The notes below the pieces were generated by a model that saw only the letters and a list, made by a program, of their open reading frames with translations, made no database searches and was not told the DNA's origin. Shown in pieces: positions 6,647 through 15,201 of a stretch of DNA of 64,000 bases. The DNA lies in NCBI RefSeq assembly GCF_001074975.1, contig NZ_JUUO01000088.1, forward strand, positions 31,491 to 95,490. Direction: 5' to 3'. Every line of letters begins with the position of its first letter. Position 1 is the stretch's first letter. The position numbers and the translations under genes are program-made. This DNA is from Streptococcus pseudopneumoniae. Lineage in GTDB: Bacteria > Bacillota > Bacilli > Lactobacillales > Streptococcaceae.

Positions 6647-7651
6647 ATGAACGAATTACAATTCTTAATCTATACTGCTGAAAACGATAGCGAGACAGCT
6701 AGTGTCATCATCAAAGGCGAAACAATTTGGGCTAGTCAGAAAGAAATGGCTCGCTTGTTTGATGTCGGTGTTCCTGCAATTAGTAAACACCTAAAAAATA
6801 TCTTTGAAGAGGGCGAATTAGAAGAAAAAGCAACTATTTCCAAAATGGAAACAGTTCAAATAGAGGGTAGTCGTGAAGTTGTACGCCAAGTTGATTTCTA
6901 TAACCTTGACGCCATCATTTCAGTTGGTTACCGTGTCAATTCCCAAAAAGCTACGAGATTTAGACAGTGGGCTACTTCGGTACTTCGTGAGTACATGATA
7001 AAAGGGTTCGCCATGGATGACAACCGTCTGAAACAAGGCGAAAACTTGCTGGAAAAAGACTATTTCCGTGAGCTCTTGGAGCGCGTGCGCTCTATCCGAG
7101 CTAGTGAGCGTCGTATATGGTTACAGATTACAGATATTTTTGCAGAAATCTCTATTGACTATGACCCACAAAGTACATTGACTAAGCAATTCTATGCTGA
7201 TGTACAGAATAAGTTTCATTATGCAATCACTGGCCAAACTGCTGCGGAAATTATCTACACGAAAGCAGACCATACAAAAGACAACATGGGACTGACAACA
7301 TGGAAAAACTCCCCTAACGGTCGCATACTGCAAGCAGATACTCAAATAGCAAAGAATTACCTTTCAGAAACAGAAATCCGTTCCCTTGAAAGAGGAATAT
7401 CTAGCTATTTTGATTACCTGGAAAGACAGATAGAACAGCGAAAAGCTCAGACAATGCAACAACTAGCCCAAAGCATTGACCGCTTTTTAACTTTCCAAGA
7501 ATACGATATTTTAGAAGGTCATGGGAAAATCACTTCCAAGGTTGCGAAAGATAAAGCAAAAGCAGAATACCAGCTATTCAACAAAACCCAAAAGATAAAC
7601 TCGGATTTTGAAAAAACTTTAAAACGGCTAACTGACGATAAAAAACTTTAA
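6647..7651 (+). CDS. RhuM-family protein
   Basis: A 334-residue protein. The start at 6647 is preceded by AGAAAGGA. The N-terminal region (about residues 25-110) has the RhuM/KilA-N-like pattern: an HTH-type segment (ASQKEMARLFDVGVPAISKHLKNIF), then QVDFYNLDAIISVGYRVNS and FRQWATSVLREYMIKGF. RhuM is a virulence-associated annotation from Salmonella; in Gram-positives the family is common on phages and islands and its biochemical role is not settled. It lies between repressor and integrase, and the palindrome cluster upstream suggests it is regulated. Confidence 0.8.
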   Translation: MNELQFLIYTAENDSETASVIIKGETIWASQKEMARLFDVGVPAISKHLKNIFEEGELEEKATISKMETVQIEGSREVVRQVDFYNLDAIISVGYRVNSQKATRFRQWATSVLREYMIKGFAMDDNRLKQGENLLEKDYFRELLERVRSIRASERRIWLQITDIFAEISIDYDPQSTLTKQFYADVQNKFHYAITGQTAAEIIYTKADHTKDNMGLTTWKNSPNGRILQADTQIAKNYLSETEIRSLERGISSYFDYLERQIEQRKAQTMQQLAQSIDRFLTFQEYDILEGHGKITSKVAKDKAKAEYQLFNKTQKINSDFEKTLKRLTDDKKL

Positions 7652-7781
7652 ATACAGGCCTGCTTACTATAAACAAGCCCATAATAGCCCTATATCCGCC
7701 TTGTTTCCAACTCTGGTATTATTTACCGCCTGACTCTTTAAAATCGAATACAGGGCAATCTGTGAAGCCCTAGCATGATAT

Positions 7782-7830
7782 AAAACCTTTTTGATAATGG
7801 CTTGCCTGCTGATGTATTTTAGAAAGGTTT
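7782..7830 (+). promoter_or_regulatory. Integrase mRNA leader with a ribosome-site hairpin
   Basis: AAACCTTT (7783-7790) can pair with AAAGGTTT (7823-7830), which contains the integrase Shine-Dalgarno (AGAAAGG 7821-7827). This would occlude translation. The 5' arm lies in a 29-nt block (7782-7810) repeated at 4675-4703. The structure is inferred by eye. Confidence 0.4.
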
Positions 7831-7836
7831 ATCATC

Positions 7837-9003
7837 ATGAAAATAACTGAAGTTATAAAAAAAGACGGTAGTAAAGTTTACCGTGCTAATGTATATCTAG
7901 GAGTTGACCAGGTAACAGGAAAGAAAGTTAAAACTAAGGTAACGGGGCGGACACAAAAGGAAGTTAAGCAGAAAGCTACTCAAGAAAAAATTGCTTTTCA
8001 GAAAGCAGGATCTACTAGACAAAAGGCTAGCACCATAAAAAACTATCAAGAATTAGCCAATCTCTGGTTAGAAAGTTATAAGAATACGGTTAAGCCAAAC
8101 ACTCAAGGCAATGTTAGAAAGTTAATTGATAATCATATATTGCCTATTTTGGGGGCTTATAAGCTCGATAAGCTCACTACTCCACTTATCCAGTCTATTA
8201 TCAACGAACTTGCTGACAAGACCAATAGAGGGGAAAAAGGGGCTTTTCTACATTATGACAAGATACACGCTTTAAACAAACGTATCTTACAGTATGGCGT
8301 AACCATGCAAGCTATACCGTCCAATCCTGCGCGTGATGTTGTTTTACCTCGTAACACTCAGAAAGCAAAGCGCCAAAAGGTAAAACACTTTGAAAATCAA
8401 GAACTAAAAAAATTTCTTGGTTATCTCGATAATTTAGATACTCATAGATACCGTTATTACTATGAGACAACACTCTATAAGTTCCTATTGGCTACTGGTT
8501 GCCGTATCAACGAAGCTTTAGCTCTTTCCTGGTCTGATATAGATTTAGATAATGCCGTGGTACATGTCACCAAAACACTAAATCGTGATTTAGAAATTAA
8601 TAGCCCAAAATCTAAGGCTAGTCATCGGGATATAGATATAGATCAAGCGACTGTTAGCATGCTAAAACAGTACAAACTACGCCAAACTAAAGAGGCCTGG
8701 AAGATAAGACAACGTGAAAGCGTGGTATTTTCTGACTTCATTCATGAGTATCCTAGCAGTTCAAGACTTAAAAGAAGACTGCAAACACATTTTAAGCGTG
8801 CTGACGTTCCTAACATTGGCTTTCACGGATTCCGTCACACTCACGCTAGTCTCTTGCTTAACTCTGGAATACCATACAAGGAACTCCAGTACCGCCTAGG
8901 TCATTCCACTTTATCAATGACCATGGATATATACAGCCACCTCTCAAAAGAGAACGCAAAAAAAGCAGTATCATTCTACGAAACTGCACTAAAAGCACTA
9001 TAG
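7837..9003 (+). CDS. int: Tyrosine integrase
   Basis: A 388-residue phage/ICE-type tyrosine recombinase. An N-terminal arm-binding domain (residues 1-50, KITEVIKKDGSKVYRANVYLG) is followed by a SAM-like core-binding domain (residues 65-160) and a catalytic domain. The catalytic residues are visible: Arg in LATGCRINEAL, His-x-x-Arg in GFRHTHASLL, His in LGHSTL, and the Tyr nucleophile in DIYSHL. It is the outermost gene on the right, transcribed outward, so the right attachment site should lie between its 3' end and corA. The core sequence could not be fixed because the left junction is not in view. Confidence 0.93.
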   Translation: MKITEVIKKDGSKVYRANVYLGVDQVTGKKVKTKVTGRTQKEVKQKATQEKIAFQKAGSTRQKASTIKNYQELANLWLESYKNTVKPNTQGNVRKLIDNHILPILGAYKLDKLTTPLIQSIINELADKTNRGEKGAFLHYDKIHALNKRILQYGVTMQAIPSNPARDVVLPRNTQKAKRQKVKHFENQELKKFLGYLDNLDTHRYRYYYETTLYKFLLATGCRINEALALSWSDIDLDNAVVHVTKTLNRDLEINSPKSKASHRDIDIDQATVSMLKQYKLRQTKEAWKIRQRESVVFSDFIHEYPSSSRLKRRLQTHFKRADVPNIGFHGFRHTHASLLLNSGIPYKELQYRLGHSTLSMTMDIYSHLSKENAKKAVSFYETALKAL

Positions 9004-9025
9004 GGGGAGCAAAAAGGGGAGCAAA
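9004..9025 (+). repeat. Tandem GGGGAGCAAA copies after the integrase
   Basis: GGGGAGCAAA occurs at 9004-9013 and 9016-9025 (12-bp period), overlapping the last base of the integrase stop codon. Its position suits arm-type integrase sites or the right attachment region, but this is not proven. Confidence 0.4.
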
Positions 9026-9053
9026 TTTAAAAATCAACATTTCAAGACAAAGT

Positions 9054-9079
9054 AAAAATCCAATAGCAACAGGATTTTT
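9054..9079. terminator. Bidirectional-looking terminator between integrase and corA
   Basis: A perfect 8-bp stem (AAAAATCC 9054-9061 with GGATTTTT 9072-9079) with a 10-nt loop and U/A tracts on both sides. It ends the integrase transcript and may belong to the ancestral chromosome upstream of corA. Confidence 0.6.
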
Positions 9080-9091
9080 GTTAGATTTATT

Positions 9092-9119
9092 TTGAAAAAG
9101 GCCGATTTTGTAGTATAAT
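9092..9119 (+). promoter_or_regulatory. corA promoter
   Basis: TTGAAA (9092-9097) and TATAAT (9114-9119) are separated by 16 bp, about 45 bp before the corA start. Confidence 0.65.
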
Positions 9120-9163
9120 AGTACGGTGTGAAAAAATCTGAAAAATGAGAAAGGATAAGGGAT

Positions 9164-10108
9164 ATGAAACAAGTTTTTCTCTCTACAACAACTGAATTTA
9201 AAGAGATAGATACGCTTGAACCGGGTACTTGGATCAATCTCGTTAATCCGACTCAAAATGAATCACTCGAAATCGCTAACGCCTTCGATATTGATATCGC
9301 TGACCTTCGAGCACCGCTCGATGCGGAAGAAATGTCTCGTATTACCATTGAAGACGAATATACCCTGATTATCGTAGACGTGCCGGTCACAGAGGAAAGA
9401 AATAACCGCACCTACTACGTCACCATCCCGCTTGGTATTATCATCACTGAGGAAACCATTATCACTACGTGTTTGGAACCATTACCGGTCCTCGATGTCT
9501 TTATCAACCGTCGCTTGCGTAATTTCTATACCTTCATGCGTTCGCGTTTTATCTTTCAGATTCTTTATCGCAATGCAGAGCTTTACCTAACAGCCCTTCG
9601 TTCGATTGACCGTAAGAGTGAACAAATCGAAAGTCAACTGCATCAATCAACTCGTAATGAAGAATTGATTGAGCTCATGGAATTGGAAAAAACCATTGTC
9701 TATTTCAAGGCCTCCCTCAAAACCAATGAGCGCGTGATTAAGAAATTGACTAGCTCAACCAGCAATATCAAGAAATACCTTGAGGACGAAGACCTGCTTG
9801 AAGATACCCTGATTGAAACCCAACAGGCCATTGAGATGGCAGACATTTATGGAAACGTCTTGCATTCTATGACGGAGACCTTCGCCTCTATCATTTCCAA
9901 CAACCAGAACAACATCATGAAAACCTTGGCCCTTGTGACCATCGTTATGTCCATCCCAACCATGGTCTTTTCTGCCTACGGGATGAACTTTAAGGATAAT
10001 GAAATCCCCCTAAACGGTGAACCGAATGCCTTCTGGTTAATCGTCTTTATCGCCTTTGCTATGAGTGTCTCACTCACTCTCTATCTCATCCATAAAAAAT
10101 GGTTCTAA
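9164..10108 (+). CDS. corA: CorA-family magnesium transporter
   Basis: A 314-residue CorA-type divalent cation channel, the usual length. A large N-terminal cytoplasmic domain (to about residue 250) is followed by two transmembrane helices. The first ends in the signature YGMN (residues about 275-278) and a short acidic periplasmic loop follows. It is expected to form a pentamer in the cytoplasmic membrane and admit Mg2+. AGAAAGGATAAGGG precedes the ATG. The next gene begins 12 nt after the stop, so the two are probably one operon. Confidence 0.92.
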   Translation: MKQVFLSTTTEFKEIDTLEPGTWINLVNPTQNESLEIANAFDIDIADLRAPLDAEEMSRITIEDEYTLIIVDVPVTEERNNRTYYVTIPLGIIITEETIITTCLEPLPVLDVFINRRLRNFYTFMRSRFIFQILYRNAELYLTALRSIDRKSEQIESQLHQSTRNEELIELMELEKTIVYFKASLKTNERVIKKLTSSTSNIKKYLEDEDLLEDTLIETQQAIEMADIYGNVLHSMTETFASIISNNQNNIMKTLALVTIVMSIPTMVFSAYGMNFKDNEIPLNGEPNAFWLIVFIAFAMSVSLTLYLIHKKWF

Positions 10109-10119
10109 GAGGAATACTT

Positions 10120-10797
10120 ATGTCTCAGATTGATCTACAAAAATTAACAAAGAAAAACCAAGAGTTTGTCCACATCGCTACCCAACAATTCATCAAAGAT
10201 GGAAAAACAGACGCTGAAATCAAGGCTATTTTTGAGGAAGTCATTCCCAAAATCCTTGAAGGGCAAGCCAAGGGTACGACTGCTCGCTCCCTCTATGGCG
10301 CGCCAACTCATTGGGCTCATAGTTTCACTGTCAAAGAGCAGTACGAAAAAGAGCATCCAAAAGAAAATGATGATCCAAAACTGATGATTATGGACTCAGC
10401 TCTTTTCATCACTAGCCTCTTTGCCCTCGTCAGCGCCCTCACAACTTTCTTTGCGGCAGATCAGGCTTTTGGCTATGGATTTGTCACTCTCCTATTAGTT
10501 GGACTGGTTGGTGGATTTGCCTTCTACTTGATGTACTACTTCGTTTACCAATATTATGGACCAGATATGGACCGCAGTCAACGTCCACCTTTCTGGAAAT
10601 CTGTACTAGTTATCCTAGCTTCTATGTTCCTTTGGTTGCTTGTCTTCTTTGCAACAAGCTTCCTACCAGCTAGCCTTAACCCAGTCCTTGCTCCAGTGCC
10701 ACTGGCTATTATCGGAGCAGCCCTCCTAGCCCTTCGCTTCTATCTCAAGAAACGCTTGAATATCCGTAGCGCAAGTGCAGGACCAACACGCTATTAA
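10120..10797 (+). CDS. DUF1129-family membrane protein
   Basis: A 225-residue protein. The start is placed at 10120 (AAGAGGA upstream) because the earlier in-frame ATG lies inside corA. Residues 1-85 are soluble and helical. Four hydrophobic segments follow (roughly residues 92-112, 120-142, 162-185 and 190-212), with a basic C-terminus. This matches the DUF1129 family linked to corA in streptococci. The role is unknown; the pairing hints at membrane or cation homeostasis. Confidence 0.75.
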   Translation: MSQIDLQKLTKKNQEFVHIATQQFIKDGKTDAEIKAIFEEVIPKILEGQAKGTTARSLYGAPTHWAHSFTVKEQYEKEHPKENDDPKLMIMDSALFITSLFALVSALTTFFAADQAFGYGFVTLLLVGLVGGFAFYLMYYFVYQYYGPDMDRSQRPPFWKSVLVILASMFLWLLVFFATSFLPASLNPVLAPVPLAIIGAALLALRFYLKKRLNIRSASAGPTRY

Positions 10798-10807
10798 GAA
10801 GAACGAT

Positions 10808-10836
10808 AAAAGCAACTGCAGGTGCGGTTGCTTTTT
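10808..10836 (+). terminator. Terminator of the corA operon
   Basis: A 9-bp stem AAAAGCAAC/GTTGCTTTT (10808-10816 with 10827-10835) with a T run, just after the DUF1129 stop. Confidence 0.8.
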
Positions 10837-10938
10837 CACTTACTTTTTTGATTTTAAAGTATTCTTCTGACATCCCACATGGATTTCTCTTATCTTTTGT
10901 GATAAAATAGGCTCAATCTATTTCTAGGAGGATAAGAT

Positions 10939-11973
10939 ATGATTTCTACTATTGGTATTGTGAGCTTGTCTAGTGGCATTATCGGAGAGGACTTTGTCAA
11001 ACACGAAGTGGACTTGGGTGTCCAACGTCTTAAGAACCTAGGAGTCAATCCTATCTTTTTACCTCATTCTCTAAAAGGCTTAGACTTTATCAAGGACCAT
11101 CCTGAAGCTCGTGCAGAGGATTTGATTCATGCCTTTTCTGATGATAGCATCGACATGATCCTATGCGCCATTGGTGGAGACGATACCTATCGCTTGCTAC
11201 CCTACCTCTTTGAAAATGACCAACTACAAAAGGTTATCAAACAAAAGATTTTTCTTGGCTTCTCGGATACAACCATGAACCATCTCATGTTGCATAAACT
11301 AGGAATCAAGACTTTTTATGGTCAATCCTTTTTAGCAGACATTTGTGAATTAGACAAAGAAATGCTAGCCTATAGCCTTCACTACTTCAAAGAATTGATT
11401 GAGACGGGAAGAATCTCAGAAATCCGCCCTAGTGACGTTTGGTATGAGGAAAGGACTGACTTCAGTCCCAAGGCTCTGGGGACACCTCGTGTCAGGCATG
11501 CAAATACCGGTTTTGAGTTGTTGCAAGGAAATGCCCAGTTCGAGGGAAAAATCCTCGGTGGTTGCCTCGAATCCCTCTACGATATCTTTGACAACTCTCG
11601 ATACACAGATAGCACGGACCTCTGCCAAAAGTACAAACTTTTCCCTGACTTATCAGACTGGGAAGGAAAACTCCTCTTGCTAGAAACAAGCGAAGAAAAG
11701 CCTGAGCCAGAAGACTTCAAAAAGATGTTGCGGACTTTAAAGGACACTGGCATATTCGCGGTCATCAGTGGACTACTGGTCGGAAAACCTATGGATGAAA
11801 CTTTCTATGACGACTATAAAGAGGCACTATTGGATATTATTGACAGCAATATCCCGATTGTCTATAATCTGAATATCGGCCACGCAACTCCAAGAGCCAT
11901 TGTTCCCTTTGGAGTCCACGCCCATGTAGATGCAAAGGAGCAAATCATTCGCTTTGACTATAACAAAAAATAA
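10939..11973 (+). CDS. LD-carboxypeptidase / MccF-like peptidase (S66 family)
   Basis: A 344-residue S66 serine peptidase. The nucleophile Ser is seen in LGFSDTTMN, the catalytic Glu in LLLETSEEKPEP and the His in NIGHATPRAIVPFG. The family contains peptidoglycan LD-carboxypeptidases and the microcin C self-immunity peptidase MccF. This subgroup is often annotated MccC/MccF-like, and its streptococcal substrate is not known to me. No signal peptide is present, so it acts in the cytoplasm. AGGAGGATAAG precedes the ATG. It stands alone between a terminator and the SemiSWEET-like gene. Confidence 0.82.
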   Translation: MISTIGIVSLSSGIIGEDFVKHEVDLGVQRLKNLGVNPIFLPHSLKGLDFIKDHPEARAEDLIHAFSDDSIDMILCAIGGDDTYRLLPYLFENDQLQKVIKQKIFLGFSDTTMNHLMLHKLGIKTFYGQSFLADICELDKEMLAYSLHYFKELIETGRISEIRPSDVWYEERTDFSPKALGTPRVRHANTGFELLQGNAQFEGKILGGCLESLYDIFDNSRYTDSTDLCQKYKLFPDLSDWEGKLLLLETSEEKPEPEDFKKMLRTLKDTGIFAVISGLLVGKPMDETFYDDYKEALLDIIDSNIPIVYNLNIGHATPRAIVPFGVHAHVDAKEQIIRFDYNKK

Positions 11974-12078
11974 ATAGTTTCTCTATTTTTGTGCTTTTGT
12001 ATTCGTTTTCGTTACAATTTGTATCTGAATTTATTGCATTTCGCTAATTTCTATGATATCCTTTTGAAGGAGGTGTAT

Positions 12079-12342
12079 ATGACAAAACAAAAAATTAATC
12101 GAATCGTAGGTTCTATTGGTGCCTTTATTGGAATTATAGTATTTATTGCCTACATACCTCAAATTATCGCTAATTTACAGGGAAATAAAGCTCAACCATT
12201 TCAACCTTTATCAGCTGCTATATCTTGCTTAATCTGGGTTATTTATGGATGGACAAAGGAACCTAAGAAGGATTGGATACTAATCATTCCAAATTCAGCT
12301 GGTGTTATTTTAGGTGGAATCACTTTTTTGACTTCACTCTAA
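12079..12342 (+). CDS. SemiSWEET-like PQ-loop membrane protein
   Basis: An 87-residue protein with three hydrophobic helices. The first contains the PQ-loop-type motif AYIPQIIANLQGN and the second the segment CLIWVIYGW. These are hallmarks of bacterial SemiSWEET sugar transporters, which work as dimers in the membrane. GAAGGAGG lies 6 nt before ATG 12079, which decides the start over an upstream in-frame ATG. The substrate is unknown. Confidence 0.78.
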   Translation: MTKQKINRIVGSIGAFIGIIVFIAYIPQIIANLQGNKAQPFQPLSAAISCLIWVIYGWTKEPKKDWILIIPNSAGVILGGITFLTSL

Positions 12343-12360
12343 CAAATCTAATAGTATATA

Positions 12361-12391
12361 TAAAAAGCTGGGAAAAATTTCTCAGCTTTTT
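12361..12391. terminator. Bidirectional terminator between the SemiSWEET-like gene and tag
   Basis: AAAAAGCTG (12361-12369) pairs with CAGCTTTTT (12382-12390), with A and T tracts on both sides. It can serve the + strand SemiSWEET gene and the - strand tag end. Confidence 0.7.
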
Positions 12392-12426
12392 TCTATATTC
12401 TCAGATATGCTAGTTACCTGTACACA

Positions 12427-12858
12427 CTAATTCCTGCTTTTCCATTCACAATCATTCTCGTGGTCATCAACTAGCCCTGCAGCCTGTAGAAAAGACAAGA
12501 CAGCGACTGGTCCTGTGAACTTGAAGCCTCGTTTTTTGAGATCTTTGGCTAATTTCTCAGACAAAGGTGTTTTAGCTGGGGCTTGGCGGTAATCGGGAAC
12601 ATCGTTAACAATCGTTTTCCCCTCAACAAAAGACCAAAGATAGGCATCAAAAGAGCCATGGTCTTCCTGTAGTCGTAGAAAGGCTTGGGCGTTAGCGCGT
12701 GTAGCAAAAATCTTGGCTCTATTTCGGATGATGGCTGGATTATCCAGCAAGTCTTCCAATTCAGTATCGGTCATTTCTGCGACCGCTTGAATTTGATAGC
12801 CATAAAATGCTTCTCGGAAAGCTTGACGTTTGTTGAGCACCGTTTCCCAAGACAGACC
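12427..12858 (-). pseudogene. tag: tag 3' fragment (3-methyladenine-DNA glycosylase I, residues 45 to end)
   Basis: This encodes the C-terminal 143 residues of Tag, from GLSWETVLNKRQAFREAFYG to the stop at 12427. The N-terminal 44 codons lie 5.4 kb away at 18269-18400. Tag removes 3-methyladenine from alkylated DNA. The break falls after Ala44, just before the conserved GLSW that helps form the base pocket, so neither half should be active. The two halves sum to 187 residues, the expected family length, so the insertion removed no tag codons. Confidence 0.9.
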
Positions 12859-13336
12859 ATGTTGAGGCGGTAAGTTTGCTAGTCAAGGAGTAAAACGACG
12901 AAGATTAGCATTTACTTCCGCCCATGCGATAGCTGTCCGTGATTGACAAGTGCTAGCACGCAGACAGAACGGAGATAGCGAACCGCTGAGTGTGTCGCTC
13001 TGCTCGTAAAAGCTTAGAAACCTTTGAACGAAAGGGATAATGAAAGCCTTGATTGCAAGGCTTTTTGCTTTATGGTGGGTAAGTATCAGAGTGAGAAAAT
13101 TTTTGGAATGAGTAGAAGTGATAGCTAGAAATTATCAGTTTCTATTTCCATTTACCCTGTGGGTACGTGTTTGTTTCCATTGACAAGGAGTTTGTGGGAA
13201 TAGAAATGTACCCACCTTGTTTGAATCAAGTGAAGTGTAGTTGAAGGAAATCTGTTGAAAGCAATACTTCATTTTACCGAATAAGTAATAATTTAGGCAA
13301 CTTCAAATCGATTAAAAAAAACTATTTTAAAGGTTA
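12859..13336. other. Non-coding left end of MEGA
   Basis: About 480 bp with no supportable ORF. It contains one clear terminator-like hairpin on the + strand: AAAGCCTT 13043-13050, 6-nt loop, AAGGCTTT 13057-13064, followed by TT. The rest shows only scattered partial repeats such as GCTAG and AGCAC segments. Confidence 0.6.
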
Positions 13337-13366
13337 AGAGTAGACAAAAATTGTCCACTCTTTTTT
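13337..13366 (+). terminator. Terminator upstream of the recombinase-tail-like ORF
   Basis: AGAGT-A-GACAA (13337-13347) pairs with TTGTC-C-ACTCT (13351-13361) around an AAA loop, followed by a run of T. It may end transcripts entering from tag-side sequence. Confidence 0.7.
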
Positions 13367-13407
13367 GCAAACTCAATTTATCAATAAATGAAATGAGGGA
13401 ATGTAAA

Positions 13408-13578
13408 ATGAAATATTTTGAGGTTGAGTTAGAAAATCCTGATGAATTTTTAAAACTACAAACAGAAGATTTTGTGAAAGCTAATCGCTTGCTACTAAGG
13501 AAGATAATCCAGAGCGTTACAGTCTATGAAGAAAACTTCGTCATATCCTTTAAATCTGGCATCGAATTGGAAGTATGA
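13408..13578 (+). CDS. Small ORF resembling the C-terminal tail of a site-specific recombinase
   Basis: A 56-residue ORF starting at ATG 13408 after GAGGGA. The C-terminal part (RKIIQSVTVYEENFVISFKSGIELEV region, given here only as key residues: a VTVYE strand and a terminal SGIELEV strand) resembles the end of large serine recombinases or Tn-encoded resolvases. It is far too short for activity. It may be the relic of the recombinase that once moved MEGA. It could also be an unrelated short hypothetical protein; confidence is low. Confidence 0.4.
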   Translation: MKYFEVELENPDEFLKLQTEDFVKANRLLLRKIIQSVTVYEENFVISFKSGIELEV

Positions 13579-13600
13579 GTCTCATTCCATAACTTTTATA

Positions 13601-13629
13601 TTGAACATATCATCTTGTTGTGTTATACT
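13601..13629 (+). promoter_or_regulatory. mef operon promoter
   Basis: TTGAAC (13601-13606) and TATACT (13624-13629) with 17-bp spacing, 40 bp upstream of the leader-peptide ATG. Confidence 0.7.
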
Positions 13630-13669
13630 ATAAATTGATATAAACAAAGATGTAGGAGGAACCGAAACT

Positions 13670-13696
13670 ATGACAGCCTCAATGCGTTTAAGATAA
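13670..13696 (+). CDS. mef leader peptide MTASMRLR
   Basis: An 8-codon ORF (MTASMRLR, stop 13694-13696) preceded by AGGAGGA. It lies between the promoter and an intrinsic terminator hairpin. From published work on pneumococcal MEGA that I recall, ribosome stalling on this leader in the presence of macrolide opens the downstream terminator, so mef and mel are induced by transcriptional anti-attenuation. The arginine/leucine tail is typical of macrolide-stalling leaders. Confidence 0.85.
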   Translation: MTASMRLR

Positions 13697-13705
13697 GCTG
13701 GCAAT

Positions 13706-13743
13706 AAAAAAAGCAGAATCTATACCCGATGATAGGCTTTTTT
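13706..13743 (+). terminator. Attenuator hairpin of the mef leader
   Basis: AAAAAAGC (13707-13714) pairs with GCTTTTTT (13736-13743), with an inner CTAT/ATAG helix, directly after the leader peptide. It is the likely default termination point without inducer. Confidence 0.75.
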
Positions 13744-13858
13744 GTTGTGCTTATTTATACGATATTGAGCATTCATTAGTTACGGTGAGGATATTGGTTA
13801 TTTAACTATACCTTTATTTAACTATGTCTTTAATATGAATGTTTCCAAATTGTATGTA

Positions 13859-13902
13859 TGCAGACCAAAAGCCACATTGTGGGGTTTGGCCTGCATTTTT
13901 TA
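13859..13902 (+). terminator. Second strong hairpin upstream of mef
   Basis: A long stem TGCAG-CCAAA-CCAC with GTGG-TTTGG-CTGCA (13859-13895) and a T run, about 60 bp before the mef ATG. It is a second termination point within the 267-bp mef leader. Confidence 0.8.
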
Positions 13903-13963
13903 TTGCCTAGAATGCTATTCAAAATAGAAATTCAAGCAAAATAATATGCAGGAGATAATATAA

Positions 13964-15181
13964 ATGGAAAAATACAACAATTGGAAACGAAAATTTTATG
14001 CAATATGGGCAGGGCAAGCAGTATCATTAATCACTAGTGCCATCCTGCAAATGGCGATTATTTTTTACCTTACAGAAAAAACAGGATCTGCGATGGTCTT
14101 GTCTATGGCTTCATTAGTAGGTTTTTTACCCTATGCGATTTTGGGACCTGCCATTGGTGTGCTAGTGGATCGTCATGATAGGAAGAAGATAATGATTGGT
14201 GCCGATTTAATTATCGCAGCAGCTGGTGCAGTGCTTGCTATTGTTGCATTCTGTATGGAGCTACCTGTCTGGATGATTATGATAGTATTGTTTATCCGTA
14301 GCATTGGAACAGCTTTTCATACCCCAGCACTCAATGCGGTTACACCACTTTTAGTACCAGAAGAACAGCTAACGAAATGCGCAGGCTATAGTCAGTCTTT
14401 GCAGTCTATAAGCTATATTGTTAGTCCGGCAGTTGCAGCACTCTTATACTCCGTTTGGGATTTAAATGCTATTATTGCCATCGACGTATTGGGTGCTGTG
14501 ATTGCATCTATTACGGTAGCAATTGTACGTATACCTAAGCTGGGTAATCAAGTGCAAAGTTTAGAACCAAATTTCATAAGGGAGATGAAAGAAGGAGTTG
14601 TGGTTCTGAGACAAAACAAAGGATTGTTTGCCTTATTACTCTTAGGAACACTATATACTTTTGTTTATATGCCAATCAATGCACTATTTCCTTTAATAAG
14701 CATGGAACACTTTAATGGAACGCCTGTGCATATTTCTATTACGGAAATTTCCTTTGCATTTGGGATGCTAGCAGGAGGCTTATTATTAGGAAGATTAGGG
14801 GGCTTCGAAAAGCATGTATTACTAATAACAAGTTCATTTTTTATAATGGGGACCAGTTTAGCCGTTTCGGGAATACTTCCTCCAAATGGATTTGTAATAT
14901 TCGTAGTTTGCTGTGCAATAATGGGGCTTTCGGTGCCATTTTATAGCGGTGTGCAAACAGCTCTTTTTCAGGAGAAAATTAAGCCTGAATATTTAGGACG
15001 TGTATTTTCTTTGATCGGAAGTATCATGTCACTTGCTATGCCAATTGGGTTAATTCTTTCTGGATTCTTTGCTGATAAAATCGGTGTAAATCATTGGTTT
15101 TTACTATCAGGTATTTTAATTATTGGCATTGCTATAGTTTGCCAAATGATAACTGAGGTTAGAAAATTAGATTTAAAATAA
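13964..15181 (+). CDS. mef(E): Macrolide efflux MFS transporter Mef(E)
   Basis: A 405-residue, 12-helix major facilitator, full length. The MFS motif A variant [13 protein letters not shown] lies after helix 2. It exports 14- and 15-membered macrolides by proton antiport and works together with the ABC-F protein encoded next. AGGAGA precedes the ATG at 13964. The Mef(E) rather than Mef(A) subtype is inferred from the MEGA context, since I cannot align alleles. Expression should be macrolide-inducible through the leader peptide and attenuators upstream. Confidence 0.92.
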
Positions 15182-15201
15182 ACAATATTGGAGGAAATGT
15201 T

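Noticed and set aside
9003..9160. Attachment-site core for the island
   Set aside because: I compared the first 300 bases with the sequence after the integrase and found no convincing direct repeat. The left junction may be outside the window, so no core is claimed.
8858..9256. 132-codon minus-strand ORF across the integrase end and corA start
   Set aside because: Runs through the promoter and terminator of real genes on the other strand; no ribosome site or family.
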